Source of the DNA: Isoperla grammatica
Lineage: Eukaryota > Arthropoda > Insecta > Plecoptera > Perlodidae
Length of the DNA: 64,000 nucleotides
Reading direction: 5' to 3'
Assembly: GCA_945910005.1 (NCBI GenBank)
Contig: OX246749.1
Location: forward strand, 26,934,679 to 26,998,678
The position numbers were made by a program, and so were the translations under genes. This document shows positions 53,625-64,000 of the stretch, piece after piece (positions within the stretch are counted from its first letter, which is position 1; every line of letters begins with the position of its first letter). The notes below the pieces were generated by a model, which was not told the DNA's origin, searched no databases, and saw only the letters and a list, made by a program, of their open reading frames with translations.

Positions 53625-54042
53625 GATGACTTCAACGGTCATTGTGGGCGACTCCATGATGAAGGATCTGCATCTTCTGGTTGACGGCTTGACTGTTGTG
53701 ATATCTAAGGGTGGCCACACGGTCGAGATGCTCACTCCAGTAGCAGTGCACGCGGCACCTTGCTACGAGAGGAGGGTCATCCATGCTGGAGTTAGCAACG
53801 TGTTTCGACGTGGACCTCCCGAAGCCATTGCCGGAGATGTGGCTGACCTCATCAAGCAGGTAAAGAGGGTGAATCCCTCCATTGTTGTGGTTGTTTCAGG
53901 GATCTTGCCTCGATCCGAGGACAACACCAAGCTGTTCCGGCAAGACGAAGAGCTTCGTCGAGCACATGCCGTTGCCTTGGCAGTGAATGTCTTGCTGCGA
54001 GAGACGTGCACGGCTGACGGGGTTAGTTTTGTGGACCTGTAG
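53625..54042 (+). CDS. SGNH-hydrolase-like domain exon
   Basis: A strong acceptor (GTCTTAATTTTCAG) precedes GATG. The frame of 138 residues reads STVIVGDSMMKDLHLLV (the GDS nucleophile block), YERRVIHAGVSNVF (oxyanion block), VNPSIVVVVSGILPRSEDN, then LRETCTADGVSFVDL and stop. Order and spacing fit SGNH/GDSL hydrolases; similar domains occur in ORF1 of some LINEs and in arthropod proteins of unknown role. The catalytic Asp-x-x-His block near the end is not evident, so activity is doubtful. Confidence 0.55.
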
Positions 54043-54186
54043 TCTTAATTCTACGGTTGTAGTGTCCGTGAAGTGGGGTAGCCCCCACTTAAGCCCGCTA
54101 GGCAGTCGTTCTGCTGGTTTGTGTCGGCTCTGGAGAGTCCTGTCACGAAACTCATGGAGTTAGCTGCAAGGAGAAGCCCAACGACG

Positions 54187-54305
54187 ATTTCCCACCCTCG
54201 AAGCAGCCCAAGCATGGACGATGGGCGCAAATTGCCGTGCCAACGCCACCCCTATCCAATGCCGAATCAGGAGCTGAAGGATGATTTCCCACCCTTGAAG
54301 CCTGC
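54187..54305 (+). repeat. Diverged founder units at the edge of the 66-bp array
   Basis: GATTTCCCACCCTCGAAG (about 54188) and GATTTCCCACCCTTGAAG (about 54281) are about 92 bp apart. Each is followed by a diverged TTGCCGTGCCAACGCC-type word that matches the array unit. These look like ancestral copies from before amplification. Confidence 0.5.
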
Positions 54306-57300
54306 AGGTGGAAGACGGGCGCGATGTGCCGTGCCAGCGCCGTCCCATCCTACGAGCACCCACGAGCAGGAGGATGGAGGACTGTCGCGTGTTGCCGTGC
54401 CAGCGCCGCCCCATCCTACGAGCACCCACGAGCAGGAGGATGGAGGACTGTCGCGTGTTGCCGTGCCAGCGCCGCCCCATCCTACGAGCACCCACGAGCA
54501 GGAGGATGGAGGATGTCGCGTGTTGCCGTGCCAGGGCCGTCCCATCCTACGAGCACCCACGAGCAGGAGGATGGAGGACAGTCGCGTGTTGCCGTGCCAG
54601 CGCCGTCCCATCCTACGAGCACCCACGAGCAGGAGGATGGAGGACTGTCGCGTGTTGCCGTGCCAGCGCCGTCCCATCCTACGAGCACCCACGAGCAGGA
54701 GGATGGAGGACTGTCGCGTGTTGCCGTGCCAGCGCCGTCCCATCCTACGAGCACCCACGAGCTGGAGGATGGAGGACTGTCACGTGTTGCCGTGCCAGCG
54801 CTGTCCCATCCTACGAGCACAAACGAGCAGAAGGATGGAGGACTGTCGCCGTCGCGTGTTGCCGTGCCAGCGCCGTCCCATCCTACGAGCACTCACGAGC
54901 AGGAGGATGGAGGACTGTCGCGTGTTGCCGTGCTAGCGCCGCCCCATCCTACGAGCACTCACGAGCAGGAGGATGGAGGACTGTCGCGTGTTGCCGTGCT
55001 AGCGCCGTCCCATCCTACGAGCACCCACGAGCAGGAGGATGGAGGACAGTCGCGTGTTGCCGTGCCAGCGCCGTCCCATCCTACGAGCACCCACGAGCAG
55101 GAGGATGGAGGACTGTCGCGTGTTGCTGTGCCAGCGCCGCCCCATCCCACGAGCAGGAGGATGGAGGACTGTCGCGTGTTGCCGTGCCAGCGCCGTCCCA
55201 TCCTACGAGCACCCACGAGCAGGAGGATGGAGGACTGTCGCGTGTTGCTGTGCCAGCGCCGTCCCATCCTACGAGCACCCACGAGCAGGAGGATGGAGGA
55301 CTGTCGCGTGTTGCCGTGCCAGCGCCGTCCCATCCTACGAGCACCCACGAGCAGGAGGATGAAGGACTTTCGCGTGTTGCCGTGCCAGCGCCGTCCCATC
55401 CTACGAGCACCCACGAGCAGGAGGATAGAGGACTGTCGCGTGTTGCCGTGCCAGCGCCGTCCCATCCTACGAGCACCCACGAGCAGGAGGATGGAGGACT
55501 GTCGCGTGTTGCCGTGTCAGCGCCGCCCCATCCTACGAGCACCCACGAGCAGGAGGATGGAGGACTGTCGCGTGTTGCCGTGCCAGCGCCGTCCCATCCT
55601 ACGAGCACCCACGAGCAGGAGGATGGAGGACAGTCGCGTGTTGCCGTGCCAGCGCCGTCCCATACTACGAGCTCCCACGAGCAGGAGGATGGAGGACTGT
55701 CGCGTGTTGCCGTGCCAGCGCCGTCCCATCCTACGAGCACCCACGAGCAGGAGGATGGAGGACTGTCGCGTGTTGCCGTGCCAGCGCCGTCCCATCCTAC
55801 GAGCACCCACGAGCAGGAGGATAGAGGACAGTCGCGTGTTTCCGTGCCAGCGCCGTCCCATCCTACGAGCACCCACGAGCAGGAGGATGGAGGACTGTCG
55901 CGTGTTGCCGTGCCAGCGCCGTCCCATCCTACGAGCACCCACGAGCAGGATGATGGAGGACAGTCGCGTGTTGCCGTGCCAGCGCCGTCCCATCCTACGA
56001 GCACCCACGAGCTGGAGGATGGAGGACTGTCACGTGTTGCCGTGCCAGCGCTGTCCCATCCTACGAGCACAAACGAGCAGAAGGATGGAGGACTGTCGCC
56101 GTCGCGTGTTGCCGTGCCAGCGCCGTCCCATCCTACGAGCACCCACGAGCAGGAGGATGGAGGACTGTCGCGTGTTGCCGTGCCAGCGCCGTCCCATCCT
56201 ACGAGCACCCACGAGCAGGATGATGGAGGACTGTCGCGTGTTGCCGTGCCAGCGCCGTCTTATCCTACGAGCACCCACGAGCAGGAGGATGGAGGACTGT
56301 CGCGTGTTGCCGTGCCAGCGCCGTCCCATCCTACGAGCACCCACGAGCAGGATGATGGAGGACTGTCGCGTGTTGCCTTGCCAGCGCCGTCCCATCCTAC
56401 GAGCACCCACGAGCAGGAGGATGGAGGACTGTCGCGTGTTGCCGTGCCAGCGCCGTCCCATCCTACAAGCACCCACGAGCAGGAGGATGGAGGACTGTCG
56501 CGTGTTGCCGTGCCAGCGCCGTCCCATCCTACGAGCACCCACGAGCAGGATGATGGAGGACTGTCGCGTGTTGCCGTGCCAGCGCCGTCCCATCCTACGA
56601 GCACCCACGAGCAGGAGGATGGAGGACTGTCGCGTGTTGCCGTGCCAGCGCCGTCCCATCCTACGAGCACCCACGAGCAGGAGGATGGGGGACTGTCGCG
56701 TGTTGCCGTGCCAGCGCCGTCCCATCCTACGAGCACCCACGAGCAGGAGGATGGAGGACTGTCGCGTGTTGCCGTGCCAGCGCCGTCCCATCCTACGAGC
56801 ACCCACGAGCAGGATGATGGAGGACTGTCGCGTGTTGCCGTGCCAGCGCCGTCCCATCCTACGAGCACCCACGAGCAGGAGGATGGAGGACTGTCGCGTG
56901 TTGCCGTGCCAGCGCCGTCCCATCCTACGAGCACCCACGAGCAGGATGATGGAGGACTGTCGCGTGTTGCCGTGCCAGCGCCGTCCCATCCTACGAGCAC
57001 CCACGAGCAGGATGATGGAGGACTGTCGCGTGTTGCCGTCCCATCCTACGAGCACCCACGAGCAGGAGGATAGAGGACTGTCGCGTGTTGCCGTGCCAGC
57101 GCCGTCCCATCCTACGAGCACCCACGAGCAGGAGGATGGAGGACTGTCGCGTGTTGCCGTGTCAGCGCCGCCCCATCCTACGAGCACCCACGAGCAGGAG
57201 GATAGAGGACTGTCGCGTGTTGCCGTGCCAGCGCCGTCCCATCCTACGAGCACCCACGAGCAGGAGGATGGAGGACTGTCGCGTGTTGCCGTGTCAGCGC

Positions 57301-60300
57301 CGCCCCATCCTACGAGCACCCACGAGCAGGAGGATGGAGGACTGTCGCGTGTTGCCGTGCCAGCGCCGTCCCATCCTACGAGCACCCACGAGCAGGAGGA
57401 TGGAGGACAGTCGCGTGTTGCCGTGCCAGCGCCGTCCCATCCTACGAGCACCCACGAGCAGGAGGATGGAGGACTGTCGCGTGTTGCCGTGCCAGCGCCG
57501 TCCCATCCTACGAGCACCCACGAGCAGGAGGATGGAGGACTGTCGCGTGTTGCCGTGCCAGCGCCGTCCCATCCTACGAGCACCCACGAGCAGGAGGATA
57601 GAGGACAGTCGCGTGTTTCCGTGCCAGCGCCGTCCCATCCTACGAGCACCCACGAGCAGGAGGATGGAGGACTGTCGCGTGTTGCCGTGCCAGCGCCGTC
57701 CCATCCTACGAGCACCCACGAGCAGGATGATGGAGGACAGTCGCGTGTTGCCGTGCCAGCGCCGTCCCATCCTACGAGCACCCACGAGCTGGAGGATGGA
57801 GGACTGTCACGTGTTGCCGTGCCAGCGCTGTCCCATCCTACGAGCACAAACGAGCAGAAGGATGGAGGACTGTCGCCGTCGCGTGTTGCCGTGCCAGCGC
57901 CGTCCCATCCTACGAGCACCCACGAGCAGGAGGATGGAGGACTGTCGCGTGTTGCCGTGCCAGCGCCGTCCCATCCTACGAGCACCCACGAGCAGGATGA
58001 TGGAGGACTGTCGCGTGTTGCCGTGCCAGCGCCGTCTTATCCTACGAGCACCCACGAGCAGGAGGATGGAGGACTGTCGCGTGTTGCCGTGCCAGCGCCG
58101 TCCCATCCTACGAGCACCCACGAGCAGGATGATGGAGGACTGTCGCGTGTTGCCTTGCCAGCGCCGTCCCATCCTACGAGCACCCACGAGCAGGAGGATG
58201 GAGGACTGTCGCGTGTTGCCGTGCCAGCGCCGTCCCATCCTACGAGCACCCACGAGCAGGAGGATGGAGGACAGTCGCGTGTTGCCGTGCCAGCGCCGTC
58301 CCATCCTACGAGCACCCACGAGCAGGAGGATGGAGGACTGTCGCGTGTTGCCGTGCCAGCGCCGTCCCATCCTACGAGCACCCACGAGCAGGAGGATGGA
58401 GGACTGTCGCGTGTTGCCGTGCCAGCGCCGTCCCATCCTACGAGCACCCACGAGCAGGAGGATGGGGGACTGTCGCGTGTTGCCGTGCCAGCGCCGTCCC
58501 ATCCTACGAGCACCCACGAGCAGGAGGATGGAGGACTGTCGCGTGTTGCCGTGCCAGCGCCGTCCCATCCTACGAGCACCCACGAGCAGGATGATGGAGG
58601 ACTGTCGCGTGTTGCCGTGCCAGCGCCGTCCCATCCTACGAGCACCCACGAGCAGGATGATGGAGGACTGTCGCGTGTTGCCGTCCCATCCTACGAGCAC
58701 CCACGAGCAGGAGGATGGAGGACTGTCGCGTGTTGCCGTGCCAGCGCCGTCCCATCCTACGAGCACCCACGAGCAGGAGGATGGAGGACAGTCGCGTGTT
58801 GCCGTGCCAGCGCCGTCCCATCCTACGAGCACCCACGAGCAGGAGGATGGAGGACTGTCGCGTGTTGCCGTGCCAGCGCCGTCCCATCCTACGAGCACCC
58901 ACGAGCAGGAGGATGGAGGACTGTCGCGTGTTGCCGCCCCATCCTACGAGCACCCACGAGCAGGAGGATGGAGGACTGTCGCGTGTTGCCGTGCCAGCGC
59001 CGTCCCATCCTACGAGCACCCAGGAGCAGGAGGATGGAGGACTGTCGCGTGTTGCCGTGCCACCGCCGACCCATCCTACGAGCACCCACTAGCAGGAGGA
59101 TGGAGGACAGTCGCGTGTTGCCGTGCCAGCGCCGTCCCATCCTACGAGCACAAACGAGCAGAAGGATGGAGGACTGTCGCCGTCGCGTGTTGCCGTGCCA
59201 GCGCCGTCCCATCCTACGAGCACCCACGAGCAGGAGGATGGAGGACTGTCGCGTGTTGCCGTGCCAGCGCCGTCCCATCCTACGAGCACCCACGAGCAGG
59301 ATGATGGAGGACTGTCGCGTGTTGCCGTGCCAGCGCCGTCTTATCCTACGAGCACCCACGAGCAGGAGGATGGAGGACTGTCGCGTGTTGCCGTGCCAGC
59401 GCCGTCCCATCCTACGAGCACCCACGAGCAGGATGATGGAGGACTGTCGCGTGTTGCCTTGCCAGCGCCGTCCCATCCTACGAGCACCCACGAGCAGGAG
59501 GATGGAGGACTGTCGCGTGTTGCCGTGCCAGCGCCGTCCCATCCTACAAGCACCCACGAGCAGGAGGATGGAGGACTGTCGCGTGTTGCCGTGCCAGCGC
59601 CGTCCCATCCTACGAGCACCCACGAGCAGGATGATGGAGGACTGTCGCGTGTTGCCGTGCCAGCGCCGTCCCATCCTACGAGCACCCACGAGCAGGAGGA
59701 TGGAGGACTGTCGCGTGTTGCCGTGCCAGCGCCGTCCCATCCTACGAGCACCCACGAGCAGGAGGATGGGGGACTGTCGCGTGTTGCCGTGCCAGCGCCG
59801 TCCCATCCTACGAGCACCCACGAGCAGGAGGATGGAGGACTGTCGCGTGTTGCCGTGCCAGCGCCGTCCCATCCTACGAGCACCCACGAGCAGGATGATG
59901 GAGGACTGTCGCGTGTTGCCGTGCCAGCGCCGTCCCATCCTACGAGCACCCACGAGCAGGATGATGGAGGACTGTCGCGTGTTGCCGTCCCATCCTACGA
60001 GCACCCACGAGCAGGAGGATGGAGGACTGTCGCGTGTTGCCGTGCCAGCGCCGTCCCATCCTACGAGCACCCACGAGCAGGATGATGGAGGACTGTCGCG
60101 TGTTGCCGTGCCAGCGCCGTCTTATCCTACGAGCACCCACGAGCAGGAGGATGGAGGACTGTCGCGTGTTGCCGTGCCAGCGCCGTCCCATCCTACGAGC
60201 ACCCACGAGCAGGATGATGGAGGACTGTCGCGTGTTGCCTTGCCAGCGCCGTCCCATCCTACGAGCACCCACGAGCAGGAGGATGGAGGACTGTCGCGTG

Positions 60301-63300
60301 TTGCCGTGCCAGCGCCGTCCCATCCTACAAGCACCCACGAGCAGGAGGATGGAGGACTGTCGCGTGTTGCCGTGCCAGCGCCGTCCCATCCTACGAGCAC
60401 CCACGAGCAGGATGATGGAGGACTGTCGCGTGTTGCCGTGCCAGCGCCGTCCCATCCTACGAGCACCCACGAGCAGGAGGATGGAGGACTGTCGCGTGTT
60501 GCCGTGCCAGCGCCGTCCCATCCTACGAGCACCCACGAGCAGGAGGATGGGGGACTGTCGCGTGTTGCCGTGCCAGCGCCGTCCCATCCTACGAGCACCC
60601 ACGAGCAGGAGGATGGAGGACTGTCGCGTGTTGCCGTGCCAGCGCCGTCCCATCCTACGAGCACCCACGAGCAGGATGATGGAGGACTGTCGCGTGTTGC
60701 CGTGCCAGCGCCGTCCCATCCTACGAGCACCCACGAGCAGGAGGATGGAGGACTGTCGCGTGTTGCCGTGCCAGCGCCGTCCCATCCTACGAGCACCCAC
60801 GAGCAGGATGATGGAGGACTGTCGCGTGTTGCCGTGCCAGCGCCGTCCCATCCTACGAGCACCCACGAGCAGGATGATGGAGGACTGTCGCGTGTTGCCG
60901 TCCCATCCTACGAGCACCCACGAGCAGGAGGATAGAGGACTGTCGCGTGTTGCCGTGCCAGCGCCGTCCCATCCTACGAGCACCCACGAGCAGGAGGATG
61001 GAGGACTGTCGCGTGTTGCCGTGTCAGCGCCGCCCCATCCTACGAGCACCCACGAGCAGGAGGATAGAGGACTGTCGCGTGTTGCCGTGCCAGCGCCGTC
61101 CCATCCTACGAGCACCCACGAGCAGGAGGATGGAGGACTGTCGCGTGTTGCCGTGTCAGCGCCGCCCCATCCTACGAGCACCCACGAGCAGGAGGATGGA
61201 GGACTGTCGCGTGTTGCCGTGCCAGCGCCGTCCCATCCTACGAGCACCCACGAGCAGGAGGATGGAGGACAGTCGCGTGTTGCCGTGCCAGCGCCGTCCC
61301 ATCCTACGAGCACCCACGAGCAGGAGGATGGAGGACTGTCGCGTGTTGCCGTGCCAGCGCCGTCCCATCCTACGAGCACCCACGAGCAGGAGGATGGAGG
61401 ACTGTCGCGTGTTGCCGTGCCAGCGCCGTCCCATCCTACGAGCACCCACGAGCAGGAGGATAGAGGACAGTCGCGTGTTTCCGTGCCAGCGCCGTCCCAT
61501 CCTACGAGCACCCACGAGCAGGAGGATGGAGGACTGTCGCGTGTTGCCGTGCCAGCGCCGTCCCATCCTACGAGCACCCACGAGCAGGATGATGGAGGAC
61601 AGTCGCGTGTTGCCGTGCCAGCGCCGTCCCATCCTACGAGCACCCACGAGCTGGAGGATGGAGGACTGTCACGTGTTGCCGTGCCAGCGCTGTCCCATCC
61701 TACGAGCACAAACGAGCAGAAGGATGGAGGACTGTCGCCGTCGCGTGTTGCCGTGCCAGCGCCGTCCCATCCTACGAGCACCCACGAGCAGGAGGATGGA
61801 GGACTGTCGCGTGTTGCCGTGCCAGCGCCGTCCCATCCTACGAGCACCCACGAGCAGGATGATGGAGGACTGTCGCGTGTTGCCGTGCCAGCGCCGTCTT
61901 ATCCTACGAGCACCCACGAGCAGGAGGATGGAGGACTGTCGCGTGTTGCCGTGCCAGCGCCGTCCCATCCTACGAGCACCCACGAGCAGGATGATGGAGG
62001 ACTGTCGCGTGTTGCCTTGCCAGCGCCGTCCCATCCTACGAGCACCCACGAGCAGGAGGATGGAGGACTGTCGCGTGTTGCCGTGCCAGCGCCGTCCCAT
62101 CCTACGAGCACCCACGAGCAGGAGGATGGAGGACAGTCGCGTGTTGCCGTGCCAGCGCCGTCCCATCCTACGAGCACCCACGAGCAGGAGGATGGAGGAC
62201 TGTCGCGTGTTGCCGTGCCAGCGCCGTCCCATCCTACGAGCACCCACGAGCAGGAGGATGGAGGACTGTCGCGTGTTGCCGTGCCAGCGCCGTCCCATCC
62301 TACGAGCACCCACGAGCAGGAGGATGGGGGACTGTCGCGTGTTGCCGTGCCAGCGCCGTCCCATCCTACGAGCACCCACGAGCAGGAGGATGGAGGACTG
62401 TCGCGTGTTGCCGTGCCAGCGCCGTCCCATCCTACGAGCACCCACGAGCAGGATGATGGAGGACTGTCGCGTGTTGCCGTGCCAGCGCCGTCCCATCCTA
62501 CGAGCACCCACGAGCAGGATGATGGAGGACTGTCGCGTGTTGCCGTCCCATCCTACGAGCACCCACGAGCAGGAGGATGGAGGACTGTCGCGTGTTGCCG
62601 TGCCAGCGCCGTCCCATCCTACGAGCACCCACGAGCAGGAGGATGGAGGACAGTCGCGTGTTGCCGTGCCAGCGCCGTCCCATCCTACGAGCACCCACGA
62701 GCAGGAGGATGGAGGACTGTCGCGTGTTGCCGTGCCAGCGCCGTCCCATCCTACGAGCACCCACGAGCAGGAGGATGGAGGACTGTCGCGTGTTGCCGCC
62801 CCATCCTACGAGCACCCACGAGCAGGAGGATGGAGGACTGTCGCGTGTTGCCGTGCCAGCGCCGTCCCATCCTACGAGCACCCAGGAGCAGGAGGATGGA
62901 GGACTGTCGCGTGTTGCCGTGCCACCGCCGACCCATCCTACGAGCACCCACTAGCAGGAGGATGGAGGACAGTCGCGTGTTGCCGTGCCAGCGCCGTCCC
63001 ATCCTACGAGCACAAACGAGCAGAAGGATGGAGGACTGTCGCCGTCGCGTGTTGCCGTGCCAGCGCCGTCCCATCCTACGAGCACCCACGAGCAGGAGGA
63101 TGGAGGACTGTCGCGTGTTGCCGTGCCAGCGCCGTCCCATCCTACGAGCACCCACGAGCAGGATGATGGAGGACTGTCGCGTGTTGCCGTGCCAGCGCCG
63201 TCTTATCCTACGAGCACCCACGAGCAGGAGGATGGAGGACTGTCGCGTGTTGCCGTGCCAGCGCCGTCCCATCCTACGAGCACCCACGAGCAGGATGATG

Positions 63301-64000
63301 GAGGACTGTCGCGTGTTGCCTTGCCAGCGCCGTCCCATCCTACGAGCACCCACGAGCAGGAGGATGGAGGACTGTCGCGTGTTGCCGTGCCAGCGCCGTC
63401 CCATCCTACAAGCACCCACGAGCAGGAGGATGGAGGACTGTCGCGTGTTGCCGTGCCAGCGCCGTCCCATCCTACGAGCACCCACGAGCAGGATGATGGA
63501 GGACTGTCGCGTGTTGCCGTGCCAGCGCCGTCCCATCCTACGAGCACCCACGAGCAGGAGGATGGAGGACTGTCGCGTGTTGCCGTGCCAGCGCCGTCCC
63601 ATCCTACGAGCACCCACGAGCAGGAGGATGGGGGACTGTCGCGTGTTGCCGTGCCAGCGCCGTCCCATCCTACGAGCACCCACGAGCAGGAGGATGGAGG
63701 ACTGTCGCGTGTTGCCGTGCCAGCGCCGTCCCATCCTACGAGCACCCACGAGCAGGATGATGGAGGACTGTCGCGTGTTGCCGTGCCAGCGCCGTCCCAT
63801 CCTACGAGCACCCACGAGCAGGATGATGGAGGACTGTCGCGTGTTGCCGTCCCATCCTACGAGCACCCACGAGCAGGAGGATGGAGGACTGTCGCGTGTT
63901 GCCGTGCCAGCGCCGTCCCATCCTACGAGCACCCACGAGCAGGAGGATGGAGGACAGTCGCGTGTTGCCGTGCCAGCGCCGTCCCATCCTACGAGCACCC
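54306..64000. repeat. 66-bp satellite array, about 147 units, with 3,862-bp higher-order repeat; continues past the window
   Basis: The unit starts AGCACCCACGAGCAGGAGG, includes ACTGTCGCGTGTTGCCGTG and ends CAGCGCCGTCCCATCCTACG. Most copies differ by only a few bases (GAGGAT/GATGAT, CTGTCG/CAGTCG). A 6-bp insertion variant lies at 54843, 56093, 57870, 59174, 61732 and 63036. Five of six frames are free of stops because 66 is a multiple of three; one strand-frame has TAG in each unit. I treat it as satellite DNA rather than a gene. Confidence 0.9.
56140..63940. repeat. Two successive 3,862-bp higher-order units of the satellite
   Basis: The variant GTCTTATCC occurs at 56257, 58034, 59338, 60119, 61896 and 63200: spacings 1777, 1304 and 781, then 1777 and 1304. 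The insertion variant shows the same 3,862-bp offset (57870 to 61732, 59174 to 63036). The repeat appears to break near 63,940, where the expected next marker is absent. Confidence 0.8.

Noticed and set aside
54324..60935. A 2,203-codon open frame and several others of 200-900 codons
   Set aside because: They are created by a 66-bp satellite whose length is a multiple of three; five of six frames are open and no start, splice or codon bias singles one out.
25077..64000. CRISPR-like arrays
   Set aside because: All arrays are tandem repeats without unique spacers, and the DNA is eukaryotic.

Overview
The window is eukaryotic, from a repeat-rich invertebrate genome. Coding pieces are short and bounded by splice-like signals. 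The non-LTR elements include Jockey-clade reverse transcriptases and an R2-like endonuclease domain. Several remnants (DUF7869-like, MADF-like tail, pogo, Harbinger, Ty3/gypsy) are of kinds common in arthropods. A marine arthropod, perhaps a crustacean, is my best guess. No barcode gene is present to settle this.

Layout. 1-9,900: AT-rich DNA with exons of a minus-strand DUF4806-type gene (2276-2883), a Harbinger-like MITE (670-815), a head-to-head tRNA-like pair (4240-4572), a 66-bp and a 36-bp minisatellite, and a GC-rich piece that may be the 5' part of an R2-type LINE (8400-9140). 10,341-14,850: five Jockey-type LINE fragments, head to tail, each 5'-truncated at a different point. 16,555-17,671: two well-joined exons of a SWIM zinc-finger gene. 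21,082-21,770: a damaged C2H2 zinc-finger array. 23,470-24,364: a miniature LTR retrotransposon on the minus strand with LTRs, primer-binding site, polypurine tract and target duplication; its interior is largely 28S rRNA-like. 24,972-27,623: a LINE endonuclease fragment expanded internally into about 25 copies of a 95-bp minisatellite. 28,313-31,870: a Jockey-type LINE with an intact 932-codon ORF2.

32,000-54,000: dense short retroposons, two partial copies of a PR-Set7/KMT5A-like SET domain, a Ty3/gypsy pol pseudogene beside a MADF-like tail, a cluster of three cassettes with dissimilar exon cores in near-identical flanks (40,262-41,760), an R2-type endonuclease domain, a DUF7869-like pseudogene split by a SINE, a Harbinger remnant, a pogo/jerky transposase pseudogene and an SGNH-hydrolase-like exon (53,626). 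54,306-64,000 (continuing past the edge): a 66-bp satellite of about 147 units with a 3,862-bp higher-order period.

The retroposons form a system. At least three kinds of 5' head share one 3' tail (a block around GACGTTAAGCCC ending in ATCA repeats), and several copies have 11-14 bp target duplications, so one LINE machinery probably moves them all. Few intact host genes are visible. The items most worth following are the 28S-carrying miniature LTR element and the cassette cluster.
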